Source: Diphasiastrum complanatum
Taxonomy: Eukaryota; Streptophyta; Lycopodiopsida; Lycopodiales; Lycopodiaceae
Length of the DNA stretch: 64,000 nucleotides
NCBI GenBank assembly: GCA_029204225.1
Contig: CM055107.1
Location: 15,556,900-15,620,899, forward strand
Direction: 5' to 3'
Shown: positions 35,168-45,546 of the stretch, in pieces
How the letters are laid out: each line of letters opens with the position of its first letter
Numbering within the stretch: position 1 is the stretch's first letter
Notes under the pieces: generated by a model
The model's input: only the letters and a program-made list of their open reading frames with translations
Databases searched by the model: none
What the model was told of the DNA's origin: nothing
Program-made: the position numbers and the translations under genes

Positions 35168-35760
35168 TTGATTGGAATTATGAATTCTAGGGAAATTATC
35201 GTACCTCCACGTGATTTAGAGAAAGAAAAAAGAATTGAGCTCTATCACAGAAAAAATGAGCAATCAAGACTAAAGTACAATGAACAACTATTAACTGGTT
35301 CATCTTCAAGCTCTTCCATCAGTCGACGTAGACCGCCTATTGATCCATCACATGTATGTATATTGATTTATGTCATAATTTTTTTATTTGCAATAGTGAT
35401 GTAATCCAATTTGCTCTTTGGATATAGTATATTGCTCTTTGGAAAGCCAAGACACCACTCCATCACAAATGAAGGTTGAAAATGCACTAAATGTACAAAG
35501 ACTATTTTGTCAATTTTCGTCATACGTCACAATACGTCACATGTTAGAATTTGTCAATTTTCACTTGAATGACACTGAAAGAATTTGTGCGATTTGCAAT
35601 TGGATTATTGGACCAGTTTCAACCAGAATATGATGAGAGGATATCATGTACATGCACACAATGCAAAGGCCTTAGGATTCGGACAAGGAGGATTGTCAAT
35701 GATCATATTTGGGCTAATGGAGTGCACACAGAGAATCCAAGAGTACGAGAGGTAAACTCT
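35168..35760 (+). pseudogene. CACTA N-terminal exons with transposase-associated domain, copy 2
   Basis: Exon-like frame 35168-35356 is basic and Ser-rich, ending PIDPSH|GTATGT (donor). The second segment, 35569-35755, reads a hydrophobic helix, then ISCTCTQCKG and RRIVNDHIWANGVH, and ends RE|GTAAAC. Cys-x-Cys-x-x-Cys followed by His-x-x-x-x-Gly is the transposase-associated domain at the N-terminus of En/Spm transposases. No TNP2 core follows. The next coding exon downstream on this strand is a SET domain (36722). Confidence 0.55.
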
Positions 35761-35863
35761 TTAAAGTGTTTTTCGGAAATACTTTAATCTTTGACCCTTA
35801 CGACACTTCAAGTATAGTATGGCCAATAAATATTGAGCGATAGGATGAGTGCCACGATACTTT

Positions 35864-36030
35864 GAAGTTAATCTCTCACTTGCTTCTAAAAGGAAAAATC
35901 CAAATAGAATATTTAGATGAAGTTAATCTCTCACTTGCTTCTAAAAGGAAAAATCCAAATAGAATGATTAGATGAAGTTAATCTCTCACTTGCTGCTAAA
36001 AGAAAAAATCCAAATAGAATGATTAGATGT
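35864..36030. repeat. 55-bp tandem repeat, three copies
   Basis: Units start GAAGTTAATCTCTCACTTGC at 35864, 35919 and 35974, each ending AAATCCAAATAGAAT. A partial fourth starts near 36029. Confidence 0.9.
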
Positions 36031-36078
36031 AGTTAATCTTGATTTCCATATTCAATCACCCATAATAGACTCATTTAC

Positions 36079-36195
<117 letters not shown>

Positions 36196-36525
36196 AAAGG
36201 TAACCAACACTGCCAATTCTAGGAAGGTGTGTAGCCCTTGTTTTCTTCTGTTAAAGATGTGGTTCAAATGTTTTTTGTTGGAAGATGAGTTCCACAAAAA
36301 AGCCCAAACGCCGCAGGGAGGGAGCATGTGGTGACATTCTGGAGTAGGATATAATCGTGTGGTTCGGGAGTTTTGATTAGCACTCTATAATGTTCTCTAT
36401 GTTTTTCTCTTCATGTGTGTTTAGGGTCGGTGTGGGTGGGGGTGTGTGTGTGCGTGCGTGTGTTTGTGTGTGTGTTTCATGCTACTGGTTTACGGTTTGT
36501 GTTATATATTAATTTATGTTTCATG

Positions 36526-36691
<166 letters not shown>

Positions 36692-36721
36692 TGATACATC
36701 TAACATTTTCAACTTTTGCAG

Positions 36722-37597
36722 AAGAAGGACCATAAGTTGGTTTCAAGAAAAAGAGTTGCAAGAGAGATCGAGAATATTATTGATAGGATAAATCACATGA
36801 ATATTGATTTTGGATCATCATTGGCCCTAGATGATGCTCTTGTTGATGATGACCCCTTGCATGATATAATTAGTTCATCAATGCCTTGTGATTCAATCCA
36901 TGTCTCCAAATCTCTAGAACGTTTTCACCACCCAACCACACCTATCCTAGATGTTGCACATGAGTCATCCACGATATTCCAAGTGGATTCCACAAACTTA
37001 ACCACCCCTTTAAAAAAGAGAACATGGCTTGGACGTATTATGACTAGTTTGAAAGATAATTGCAAATTACTATGCACTGTTGATGTGTCAAAAGACATTC
37101 TAGGTTCTTTGTCTGACCGTCCTCTTCCACCTAGCTTGCAACCATTAGTAAAAACTTTTATTAGAAGTAGATATTCATGTTGGCCACTCCAATCACCATT
37201 ATCATTAAATGGAACACCATTTACGTATTGGGGTCGAATGTACATGATCATGACTAGTGAACACTTTCCTGAGACTGGTTTGGGCCTTTTTGCATTGAGT
37301 AGTATTGAGGTCCCTTTAAATAGTGTTGTGACATTGATGCCATATGCAGGACCTCAATACAATTGGGGTGATTGGCATGCTTTGTGTCGTCACCAATGGA
37401 GGATGCAAGTATATGGCTTGAAATCAAATGCTTGTTCTTTAGAGGAGCAACGCATGCAAGGAGGCAACATCTCAAGGGAAAATCGTACATACATTGATGG
37501 ACGTCCAGATGTGCATGGAAACATTGCTGCATATATAAATAGTTCCATTGGCCACCCTCTATTGACGAATTGTGTTGATTTAAATTGGCAATTTTGA
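36722..37597 (+). pseudogene. SET-domain exon next to CACTA sequences
   Basis: After CTTTTGCAG (acceptor, 36713-36721) the frame stays open for 292 codons. Residues 1-140 are a basic helix, then an acidic/Ser-rich linker. The SET-like part begins with a GLGLFAL strand and VPLNSVVTLMPYAGP (the Gly-x-Gly cofactor strand). An insert follows, then YIDGRPDVHGNIAAYIN, which matches the DG...GN-(I/F)-x-x-(F/Y)-IN core. The usual NHSC reads NSSI here, so a key cofactor-binding His is missing. The frame ends at TGA 37595-37597; one base out of frame, the SET path continues for a few residues, showing a frameshift. The final strand with GEEL-F-x-x-Y is absent here but present at 5.6-6.1 kb. SET proteins methylate lysines. 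Activity of this version is doubtful. Confidence 0.6.
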
Positions 37598-37939
37598 GGC
37601 CAATGTGAAATTTCATCTTTGAGATACATTTGTTCATGTCAATAAGGCTTTAAAATAGTGTTTTTACTATTTTTGACAAGTAGCGAACTTGATAAGGTCA
37701 GATTTGGATCTATCCTAATTGGTTAGATTAGATAATTGCATCTAGTCAAGTTAAACTAGGTTTTTGGTGAAGTACCTAGAAGTTATCATTTTAGGGCAAG
37801 TGGCCAAGTGATGTTATGGTTGTTATATATAGCTATACCATCGTGGAAAATAGATCTTGACGTTCTCATTTTGTATGGAAAACTTTCCTCTTTTAATTCT
37901 ATGTTCATCTCTTTCATATTTCTCATGATATCTTGAGTA
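37598..37939. other. No gene seen
   Basis: AT-rich; possible intron between the SET exon and the following exon-like segment. Confidence 0.35.
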
Positions 37940-38153
37940 TGCAAAGGACATAATTGCAAGAGCATTGCTTATGAATGCTTATGTTCGAGAAATGACTACA
38001 ACTCTAGAAGAACAGAAGCAGTTATTTGTTGTCGAGAGTTTTGATAGTGTTGGTATGATGCACAATGTTACAATTTCAAAAGAGCCATCTTGCACATGCA
38101 TGGATTTTCAGAAAAGTCGACAAGAGCTGTTCCATGTGATGTCGAGGTCTTAA
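37940..38153 (+). pseudogene. Exon-like segment with partial SWIM-type zinc motif
   Basis: An open frame reads a helix (AKDIIARALLMNAYVREM) then SFDSVGMMHNVTISKEPSCTCMDFQ. The Cys-Thr-Cys-x-x-Phe start after a beta hairpin resembles the SWIM finger of MULE/FAR1-type proteins, but the later Cys-x-His is not seen. Another small frame at 38483-38674 ends CYLCSKRPQVCQC and could be a related zinc-binding piece. Assignment is tentative. Confidence 0.35.
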
Positions 38154-38159
38154 CAATTT

Positions 38160-38950
38160 ATTGACCGTTGCTATGCAAACAATTACAATGTTTGTTGCTC
38201 TTTGTTGTTCCTTTTAATTTAAGTGTACAATGAGATTTAAGCTCCAATTGGTTGTTTGAGTGGGACTTCGAAATATATGATGGAGTAAAAGTATATATAT
38301 TTTTGTTGTTATATGGGCACTACTACAACTAAAATTGCCTAGTCTAATCCTAAGTTAGATAGTGAAGTCCATAATTTGTCATTGTATCTATAACACACTC
38401 CCTCAATTGCACTCTTCTATATCTAAAAGCGTGTGAAATAACTCTATGTGTTTATCCAAGCATGTAAAATTGGATTAACAAGGTGAATACAACTTTATCA
38501 CAAAATAGAATAGTTGCATCTACACGTGTCTGGCCTAAGTTCTCAAGAAATCTATGTAATCAAATTGCCTCCTATGTAGAATCATTGAGAGCCCAACTAT
38601 ACGTTGTCATAGAAGATAAATCTATAGCAAGTTGCTATTTATGCTCTAAGAGACCACAAGTGTGCCAATGTTGAAAGTATGAAAATTAGTAGATTTGTTC
38701 TGACTATATTACTTGCCTAGTATCTGTTTTGTCAAAAGGTGTCCTCAATATCTTTAGCTTGTACTTGATGATTCTTGATCTACCTCACAGTAACTATGTA
38801 GATTATTAAAATATTATCTTCCTATCTCGAGTTTGGGGCCATGTCTATGGTTACTTCCACTAAATTTCATGTTGTACATAAAAGGTATGTGAATTGAGCA
38901 CATAACCTTCTAGTATAGCTCGGATTTGAGTTAGATAGATTCAATTTTGA
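38160..38950. other. No gene seen
   Basis: AT-rich, apart from the short Cys-rich frame ending at 38674 mentioned with the preceding entry. Confidence 0.35.
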
Positions 38951-38953
38951 TGA

Positions 38954-39163
38954 CATGCAGATGTTTAGATAGCATGCAATGTCATACTGTATGCATGCAA
39001 GCCACATGCAATCAGTGCATGCAACATGCAAAGTGATTTATGTGATCTACACGTCTAGGCACTTTTATGAGTTGACATGCAGTACATGCAATATCCATGC
39101 GTGCAGTTACACATGTGGATCACTGGTAGGTGAATTAGTTCAGTTAAGTGGACTTTCCATGCA
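38954..39163. promoter_or_regulatory. Cluster of nine CATGCA (RY-like) words
   Basis: CATGCA starts at 38954, 38973, 38994, 39005, 39018, 39025, 39076, 39085 and 39158. The RY element CATGCA is the binding site of B3 factors (ABI3/FUS3/LEC2) in seed promoters. Such density in 210 bp is unusual, but no promoter is recognised next to it. Confidence 0.4.
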
Positions 39164-39719
39164 ACTCCACTGTAGGAATTCGAGTCTCTCTCATGTAGGG
39201 AAATCTTGGCATGTTTTGCCATATTGTGAATATTGACATTTTGGTGTTTTTGGACTCATTCTCTCTATACCCGAGAGTAGCCTCTCCCTGAGCACTTAGA
39301 ATTATTTTTGACATTCATTTTCTCATAGTGAGGAGTTAGATTTTTTTTTCATCAGATGTATGCCATTGTGCTCTTGCCTTAGATTTTTCAAGCATATTTT
39401 TCTTTGATCAATCTTGTGCAATCACAACACCTCAGTAAGATCCTGTAGGGGGTGTGGTGAAGTTCACACGTGCTAAAAACTTCATAGTAACAAACTCAAA
39501 AAGGGCACAAATTAGCCTAAATTTGTTAAGATTGTCATTATCACCATAATGTGAAGCAATAAAACTTGCTAAACTCGCAATTTACTTACTCGCATGATGT
39601 CTGAACCCAATCATTTATCCTACACCAATGATATTTTTTTTTAAGAGTAGGAACAAAGACAACATTTGTCTGATCTTGATTTGTTGCTAGTGCTCAAACA
39701 AAGAGGGACTGAACCTACT
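39164..39719. other. No gene seen
   Basis: Contains TTCACACGTGCTAAAAACTTC at about 39455, a word also found near the ends of the copia LTR, so it may be an old LTR fragment. Confidence 0.3.
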
Positions 39720-40260
39720 CCTCTTATAAGGCACTTGCGTTATTTGTTGTGAATTGGATACTTGGCTACCTCTTGTCCTTGCATAAGTTAGTCAACGCTC
39801 CTTGGCTAGCAACACACTTTGCAAGTCTTCAAGTGTAGGCATGTCCTTTTGGAAGTCATAGCTTAGAACAAGGTTCTTATAACCTAATCCAAGACCATAT
39901 AAGAGAACTTGCACAAGTGCTTTATCTTTAAAGGCATCATAAATGCAGCCTAACTCACTATTGTATAAGTTTACACTAAATACATATATGCATAAGCAGA
40001 CGAATTTTAAAGTCTACAAGTTTGATTGATTTGGGTCCTCAAGGTTAACATCCTCGAAGTGTTCTTGGACAGATAAGTTATTTGAAGTGTTTCCCCCAAG
40101 CATCTTTAGATGTGTGTAGCTCCCTTAACCTTACCTTGACTCCTAGTACAATATCCTTTGAAGTACGACGATACAGAGAGACTCCATCCTTATTTCCAAA
40201 TGGAATAGTAGAAAAATGATAACCTATCATGAGCTTCCAACACTAGGCTTGGAGCATGCC
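39720..40260 (-). pseudogene. Ty1/copia gag remnant
   Basis: Minus strand, in pieces: a SLSVSSYFKG-like segment and a GKVKGATHI segment upstream; then SAYAYMY; then the conserved tail IYDAFKDKALVQVLLYGLGLGYKNLVLS ... DMPTLEDLQSVLLAKER. The last is the (L/Y)GL ... TLEELxxxLLxxE motif of copia Gag. Several stops and shifts. No other element part is adjacent. Confidence 0.6.
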
Positions 40261-40694
40261 AAACAAAGAACTGAGAGCTCTCAAAAGTGGAATGACGTGG
40301 GAAAGCTCCAAAATGTGTACTCTTTCACGTTGCAAGAGAGTGTTTGTGTGTCGGGCACTCTCTAGGCAGAGCCTTTGAAATGGTCACACTTGAAGATGGA
40401 AGAGCATTTGGTCAATTGCGATTGTCTTGGTAGTCATGAGGTTGTCCTCATCCAAGGGTGGTGGAGAGTTGAGAGATGCACCATCCACTAGCCTTGGATG
40501 GGGGCGGTTGCCACGACACTCATAGTCAATGATATGCTTTCCCATCTTTGAGTGTGCCCGAGAGAGGCTTAAATTGCATAGGTGAGTCTTAAAAACAAAT
40601 GTGTTCTCGGCTTTTGGCAACTTTGGGCTCCCTTTTGGATGAGGCCTTCCATGAGCTCCCCACATTTCACAAGAAATTTGGGCCTAGCTGTATA

Positions 40695-41169
40695 CATTCT
40701 ATTGGCCAAGGTTGAACGCCACGTGGCGGACTGTGCTCCATCTGATCCCTCAGCTCAAGCAAAACAAATCCCACATCCAATGGTGTTCGCTGCTCCAGCT
40801 GTCACGCCTCCTCTCCTCTCGTTATACCCCGCCATTTAATTTTCCTACTCGTCTTCTCGTCAGTTTTGCGTCTCGTCTTCTCGTTATACCCCGCCATTTT
40901 ATTTGCTTCTCGTCAGTTCTCGTCAGTTCTGCTTCTCCGATTCTGTAATGATTTATGTAACTGGATCTTCCACTTTCTGCTGCCGCGGCCGAAGTGAAAG
41001 TGGAGATGCAGGAATGCGGGATTAGCGAGGAAGAAGGATGGTGCAATGGCAGCAATCTATGAGGCGCAATAGCCAGAGCTCTCAACTCTCAACGCTCGCT
41101 CTCCCCACGAAAATCACAGCAGTAGGGATAAATAATTTCGGATAAATAATTTTTGCAGATCCTTCATTG
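40695..41169 (+). promoter_or_regulatory. Promoter and 5' leader of the fibrillin gene
   Basis: The 12-bp palindrome CGCCACGTGGCG (40717-40728) is a perfect G-box, typical of light- and bZIP/bHLH-controlled plastid genes, 440 bp before the ATG. ATTGG (inverse CCAAT) is at 40701. A direct repeat with TCGTTATACCCCGCCATTT occurs at 40819-40837 and 40881-40899, inside a CT-rich block that looks like a transcription start region or 5' leader. No clear TATA box. Confidence 0.5.
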
Positions 41170-42024
41170 ATGGAGAGTGTTTGTTGTTGCAATAGAATTT
41201 GCTCTTGTTTTGCCTTTAAGCCCCGCGCCTCTAGCTACAGGTGTTCTTTAGCTCCTTCGATTATATCTTCCCAGCAAAGCTATTGCAGAGCCATCAAATC
41301 TCAATATCATAGAGCTTCTTCAACTGAAAAATGGCAAACAAACGTGGCAGTTGCAAAGCCTAAGAAAACACGGCAAAAGAATTTTCGGTGTGAATGCAAT
41401 GTAGCTTCAAAACACAATACCTTATCTCATGATGCTCGAACTATGCTCCTATCTAGCAACAGGGGTTTTATAAATGGATGTAAACCCCGTAATGCCACCA
41501 AATCTCAATATTATAGAACTTTCTCAAACAAAAAATGGCGAACAAGCGTGGCAGATGACAATCCTACGAGAAAGCATAAGAACTTCCTGTGTGAATGCAG
41601 TGTAGTTTCAGAACATCATATTTCAAATCATCATGCTTGTTCTATGCTTCTGTCAGAAGGTACTGTTTCAAGCTGTCAAAGAACCATGCAATTTAATGGT
41701 GTTGTAAAAAATACGAGACGAGGTTCAGCGGCAGCGGATCATGGTTATACGGCTTCGCCTGTTGGGGATGCAGTTCTTGCCAGGGATGATCTGCTAGGTC
41801 TGATTGCCGGAGAAGACCGCGGACTCAGAACTCAAAAGGATGTGCAAAAACGAGCAAACATCATACGAGTAATTGATGCATTGACAAAACTGGGGGCCAG
41901 TAGCACCACCACTGATTCTTCGCTATCTGCGACTTGGCGTATGATTTGGACTACTGAGAAAGAACAGCTGTTTATTATTGAAAAGGCTCCTCTGTTTGGT
42001 ACTCAAGCAGGTGACAACCTGCAG
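41170..42024 (+). CDS. FBN6: Plastid-lipid-associated protein (PAP/fibrillin), exon 1
   Basis: Starts at the ATG at 41170, ends ...GDNLQ|GTTAGT, phase 0, 285 codons. Residues 1-40 are Ser/Arg/Cys-rich with few acids, as in a chloroplast transit peptide. Residues 43-95 and 111-162 are two copies of one segment (K-SQY-(H/Y)-R ... KW ... NF-x-CEC ... MLLS). The PAP/fibrillin domain starts near residue 205: DDLLGLIAGEDRGL, QKRANIIRVIDAL, then LSATWRMIWTTEKEQLFII and PLFGTQAGD, nearly diagnostic of fibrillin 6. Fibrillins are lipid-binding lipocalin-like proteins of thylakoids and plastoglobules linked to photoprotection. The FBN6 assignment comes from recalled similarity of the TTEKEQLF and PLPPFGQGW blocks. 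The N-terminal duplication is not part of the family as I know it. Confidence 0.85.
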
Positions 42025-43050
42025 GTTAGTTGACACTTATCCTGTTGCCCTATGGCATTGATATGTGGTAGATTAGATAAAGTCAAGCAATAAAGAGGGG
42101 ACACGTACTAAATGAAGAGTACTACCTGAGAATAAACAAAAACAAAAGTACCACTGGCACTAACACGAAGAGAACTGAATAGCTAATCCAAGCTTGGAAT
42201 CTTACTAAGGGTCGTGGGAATGATCATCAGATCAATGGTTAATATTTTTAAACAGAACTTATACAAAATAATGATGGAGGATAGCATTTTCAGATCTTGA
42301 TCTCATGAGTCATAGGCTTAGAACAACATTTGCCCAACCAAATCCAAATTTTAACTACCTTCTATGACTCTAACTGACCTAAGCTCAGGGCCAAACACGT
42401 CTTGTGCCATACAATCCATATTACTTATACGTTGTAAGGTTAGTCTGCAAGATGATGCACTCTTCTTCCGTTGCTCAACGCTACATTTGGCAACTTTCTT
42501 TGAATCAACATCTCAATGTAGCTGCCACTTTTCATGAAGGTGACTGAATTCTTAAATTTATATCAGGATCAAATTTGTGATAATCAGAGCTCCACTGCTG
42601 CCACAGTGATCAAAGAGATGTATTAATTCTAAAGGCTACTCACCTCTTATGTTTTCTATAATGCTGAGTTTTTGCATTCCATAATAGGATATGTAGTCAA
42701 AAAAGCGTTGTCTCGGAGCTTTGGGATTTGAACTCGTTTTGCACATCTGTGGATCGTATCACTTCTGCACAACTTTGTGGATAGAGATTTACCTGTAGAA
42801 TTTGTACACTACTCCTTTTCAGCTATCATATATAGCGAAACCAGATTTGTATTTTTCCATTTATTGCTAGATTGTACTGTGACTTGCAATGCTGTTGTTT
42901 TGTTTTCTGAACATATCTTGGTTTTACTTTGTTAACAATGCTTGGAGGTAGGAGACATCATTCAGGTAATACTTTTAGCCATTTGGCTGCTTCAAGATAC
43001 TTGGGTAGTATGAAGAGCTTAATATATCTTTTTTCCTAATATTTTTGCAG
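42025..43050 (+). other. Fibrillin intron 1
   Basis: Starts GTTAGT, ends ATTTTTGCAG. 1,026 bp with no recognisable insertion. Confidence 0.8.
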
Positions 43051-43163
43051 GTCATTAATATTGCAAGAGGTACCTTGAATAACATCATTACCTTCCCTCC
43101 ATCTGGGGCATTTGTTGTAGGCTCAACAATTGAAGTGGTTTCAAAACAGAGAGTCAATTTTAG
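43051..43163 (+). CDS. FBN6: Fibrillin exon 2
   Basis: Follows ATTTTTGCAG and ends TTTTAG|GTACTA. It encodes VINIARGTLNNIITFPPSG ... VNF plus two bases of the next codon. This is the beta-strand segment of the PAP domain that follows GDxLQ in exon 1. 113 nt, entered in phase 0 and left after the second codon base, which matches the start of exon 3. Confidence 0.85.
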
Positions 43164-43257
43164 GTACTATGCCTCACTTTATGACTACTATCAATACCAT
43201 GGATTCTTGTTCCAAACTCTAGCTCTCCCCTGATCTACATACTGTGTCCTTTGCTGT

Positions 43258-43967
43258 GTTGCAGCGGATCGTGATCCGCTGCAAAAACGTTCTGGATCGT
43301 GCGATCCGGAACGTCAGCGATCCGCGACCCGGATCGCAAAATTTTTTTTTTTTTTTTTTGGTGGAAAAAGTAGTAATGGCCAATTTTTTTTTTTTTTGAG
43401 TTTAATACTAACTAAATCAGTTTTGAATGGTGTTCTGATGCCAATGGTTTGCAGATCTACTGATTCCGTTTTATGTTAGAAAATGATAGAAAGAGTTAGA
43501 AGGAGCCTTCCTTAGCAAGAACTGTATACTTCTTTTGGAATAGCTGAAACAGGGGGACGGTAGGCCCCCGAGAAACGGGGGGTCCGGGGGGTGGTAGCCC
43601 CCCCGGTGGGGGGTCAACGGCGGGGTCCGGGGGCTGCCGGTGGACCCCGGCCCCGACGGTAAGGCCTCTTCATGATTTGGCCTTCCAACTCCCTGAGTGA
43701 AAACACACTTTTTGCATAGTCCAAATTTCTGAAACCATATGAAAATGCAGCCAGTTTTCTTAAACCATCTACTGATGTCCAGATTTCTAATCAATGTAGC
43801 CCGCAGCCATCTGAAACCAAGCAACAGATCTGCATAACAATTGCTTTTTTGATATCCTTTCACATGATACCCATATTGGCAACTATACAAAAAAAAAAAA
43901 ATATTTGCGTTCCGGGAAACCCTAATGGGAATTCCCGGATCGCGTTCCGGAATGCGGACTGCAACCT
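43258..43967. mobile_element. Palindrome-rich foldback element in fibrillin intron 2
   Basis: Left end: three hairpins in a row. The first, 43261-43282, has perfect arms GCAGCGGATC/GATCCGCTGC. The second, 43287-43314, has arms ACGTT(C/T)(T/C)GGATCG and CGATCCGGAACGT with one mismatch. The third, 43317-43337, has arms GCGATCCG/CGGATCGC. A poly-T run follows. Right end: poly-A then TCCGGGA/TCCCGGA arms (43911-43939) and CGCGTTCCGGAATGCG. GTTGCAG at 43258 and CTGCAAC at about 43957 are short terminal inverted repeats. The middle has an extremely GC-rich block (43575-43660) of G and C runs. No coding frame. I infer a non-autonomous DNA element; the superfamily is not recognised. Confidence 0.55.
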
Positions 43968-44284
43968 TGGTCTTTTGTAATACTACTACATATACCTTGA
44001 ATCATTAGTTTTCACCTTGGCACACTCTTTTGGTAGAGTTTCTTTTGATCAGTTGGTTTGACATTAGCTTTTTACCTTAAGGAAGTGTTTTTGCCCTTGA
44101 AATTCTTATCATTCATCAAAAAACAATGATAGACCCAGTATTCTAGGCTTAGTAGGATTGTTTTTTCTGTTAAACTATCAACGAGCTCTTGAATAAATGT
44201 TCTCTTATTTCTCAATGCTAGTTGAGTTCTTCATTTCATACAAAGAGGATTTTTATTGTAGAATTTCCAGCTGATTTGAATTGG

Positions 44285-44366
44285 CTGCTTCGTCCGGTTC
44301 GAACCGATTCGAATTGGTCCTTGTTGGTTTGAATCGAAAAATGGTTTGAACCATTTTATCTATTTA
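44285..44366. repeat. Cluster of short palindromes
   Basis: CGGTTCGAACCG is a perfect 12-bp palindrome at about 44298-44309. Next to it lie GATTCGAATT and the arms TGGTTTGAA ... TTTGAACCA. Confidence 0.6.
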
Positions 44367-44463
44367 TTTGATTTATATCTCCTTTTTGGTTTTTTTAAGT
44401 GCTAAGCCATTCTTATAAAAATAGGTTTCAAATGCTATTTATTGAGAATCAAGACTGATGTTC

Positions 44464-44571
44464 AGGTTGCCTTTGGTAACATTGTACAATTTGAGCTGCG
44501 AGCAAAAACTTATGCAGTTGAACAATTCATGAATGATGATAGTAGATGCATCATACAAGTGACTACATAGC
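44464..44571 (+). other. Possible exon-like remnant of unknown origin
   Basis: After TTCAG, an open segment reads VAFGNIVQFELRAKTYAVEQF ... CIIQVTT and then TAG at about 44570. It looks like a last exon but does not match fibrillin, and the true fibrillin exon 3 is elsewhere. It may be part of a transposed gene fragment. Confidence 0.25.
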
Positions 44572-44659
44572 CTCTCTTGTTCTGAAAAATGCCAAAGTCC
44601 AACTTCATGAATCATTAGCAGACCAAACGTGATAAAAATTCAAACACAAATTACAACAT

Positions 44660-45285
44660 TCAAAACCCACGGTTCCCAGAACCGTGACAATATTTAATTA
44701 ATTAATTGTTTAATAACCAAAGGAGGGTCCCAAGGTATTTTTAGATTAATTAAATGTGTTATAGTCCTAGAATAAGAAAATAAAAACAATAGTGTTCTAG
44801 TCCTAGAATAAGAAAATAAAAACAATATTGTTCTAGTCCTAGAATAAGAAAATAAAAACAATATTGTTCTAGTCCTAGAATAAGAAAATTAAAGGCGTCC
44901 AATGGCATGAATAAAGTTCTGTTGATACAGCAAAGCATTAAAAAGCCTAAAAAAAGTGAAATTACCACTGAATAAAAGATACAGCAAAGCATTAAAAAGC
45001 CTCTCATTCAACTGAAAGATAATAGTGTTCCATTCTGCAAGGGAGCAAAAAATGAGGCTCATTGGTTAACTGTCAAAACCAGAGAGGAACCAATAACAAA
45101 TCATTGTCCCTAAGCAATCCTGGTTTTTTTTGGCAATTTTTTGGGTTGTTTTTGGGGGTGGGAAACTAAAAAAATTAATTAATTAATTAATGGTACGGTT
45201 CACCACGGTTCAGCCTTAAATCTTTGGAGAACCGTACGGTTCTGAGAACCATGGTGAATCGTACACGGTTCTCAAATTCTATGAT
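44660..45285. mobile_element. Second palindrome-rich element, ACGGTTC type
   Basis: Left end: CACGGTT-CCCAG-AACCGTG hairpin (about 44669-44687), then TTAATTAATTAATTG. Right end (45173-45275): AATTAATTAATTAATGG followed by ACGGTTCACCACGGTTC, GAACCGTACGGTTC and GTACACGGTTCTC. The ends are therefore inverted, with an AATT array inside and ACGGTTC/GAACCGT hairpins outside. In between lie a 36-bp tandem repeat and a 25-bp direct repeat. No gene. Confidence 0.5.
44762..44893. repeat. 36-bp tandem repeat, about 3.7 copies
   Basis: TAGTCCTAGAATAAGAAAAT units begin at 44762, 44798, 44834 and 44870. The period is a multiple of three, so it leaves an open frame on the minus strand that is not a real gene. 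Confidence 0.9.
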
Positions 45286-45419
45286 TAAAACTAGTAACCA
45301 ACAACGAATCGGGCTTTTTTTAAATTTTTAATTTATTCATCTTGTTCGAACTGGCTCCAAATGATTTGTTCGTCTATAAGTATGCAGTGCACCCTAGTCC
45401 ATAGACAATGGGATCTAGT

Positions 45420-45546
45420 TGGAGTAGATCTCATCATTATGCGTCATCATTATTGTTGGTGTTCTCTCTCACGTGTATGACTATTGTCTAACAACAATAG
45501 GAATCTTGTCTTGGGTAACTTGTATGAGCAAGTCAGTTTTCTAACG
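45420..45546 (+). repeat. 5' LTR of the intron element
   Basis: Ends CTAACG directly before TGGTATCAGAGC. Its left boundary is estimated from the alignment with 48090. Confidence 0.65.

Noticed and set aside
35864-36030. CRISPR-like regular repeats
   Set aside because: Units are directly adjacent without unique spacers and the genome is a plant's; it is an ordinary tandem repeat.
43164-43233. Extension of the fibrillin frame past 43163
   Set aside because: The GTACTA donor and the phase match to exon 3 show that this is intron.
43471-43890. 139-codon minus-strand frame over the G/C-run block
   Set aside because: Pro/Gly-rich part arises from homopolymer runs; no domain or start context.
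44464-44571. Candidate for a fibrillin exon
   Set aside because: Sequence does not match the PAP domain and it lies before the true exon 3; kept only as an unknown remnant.
44759-45007. 82-codon protein with YFLILGLEQYCF repeats
   Set aside because: It is the translation of a non-coding 36-bp tandem repeat.
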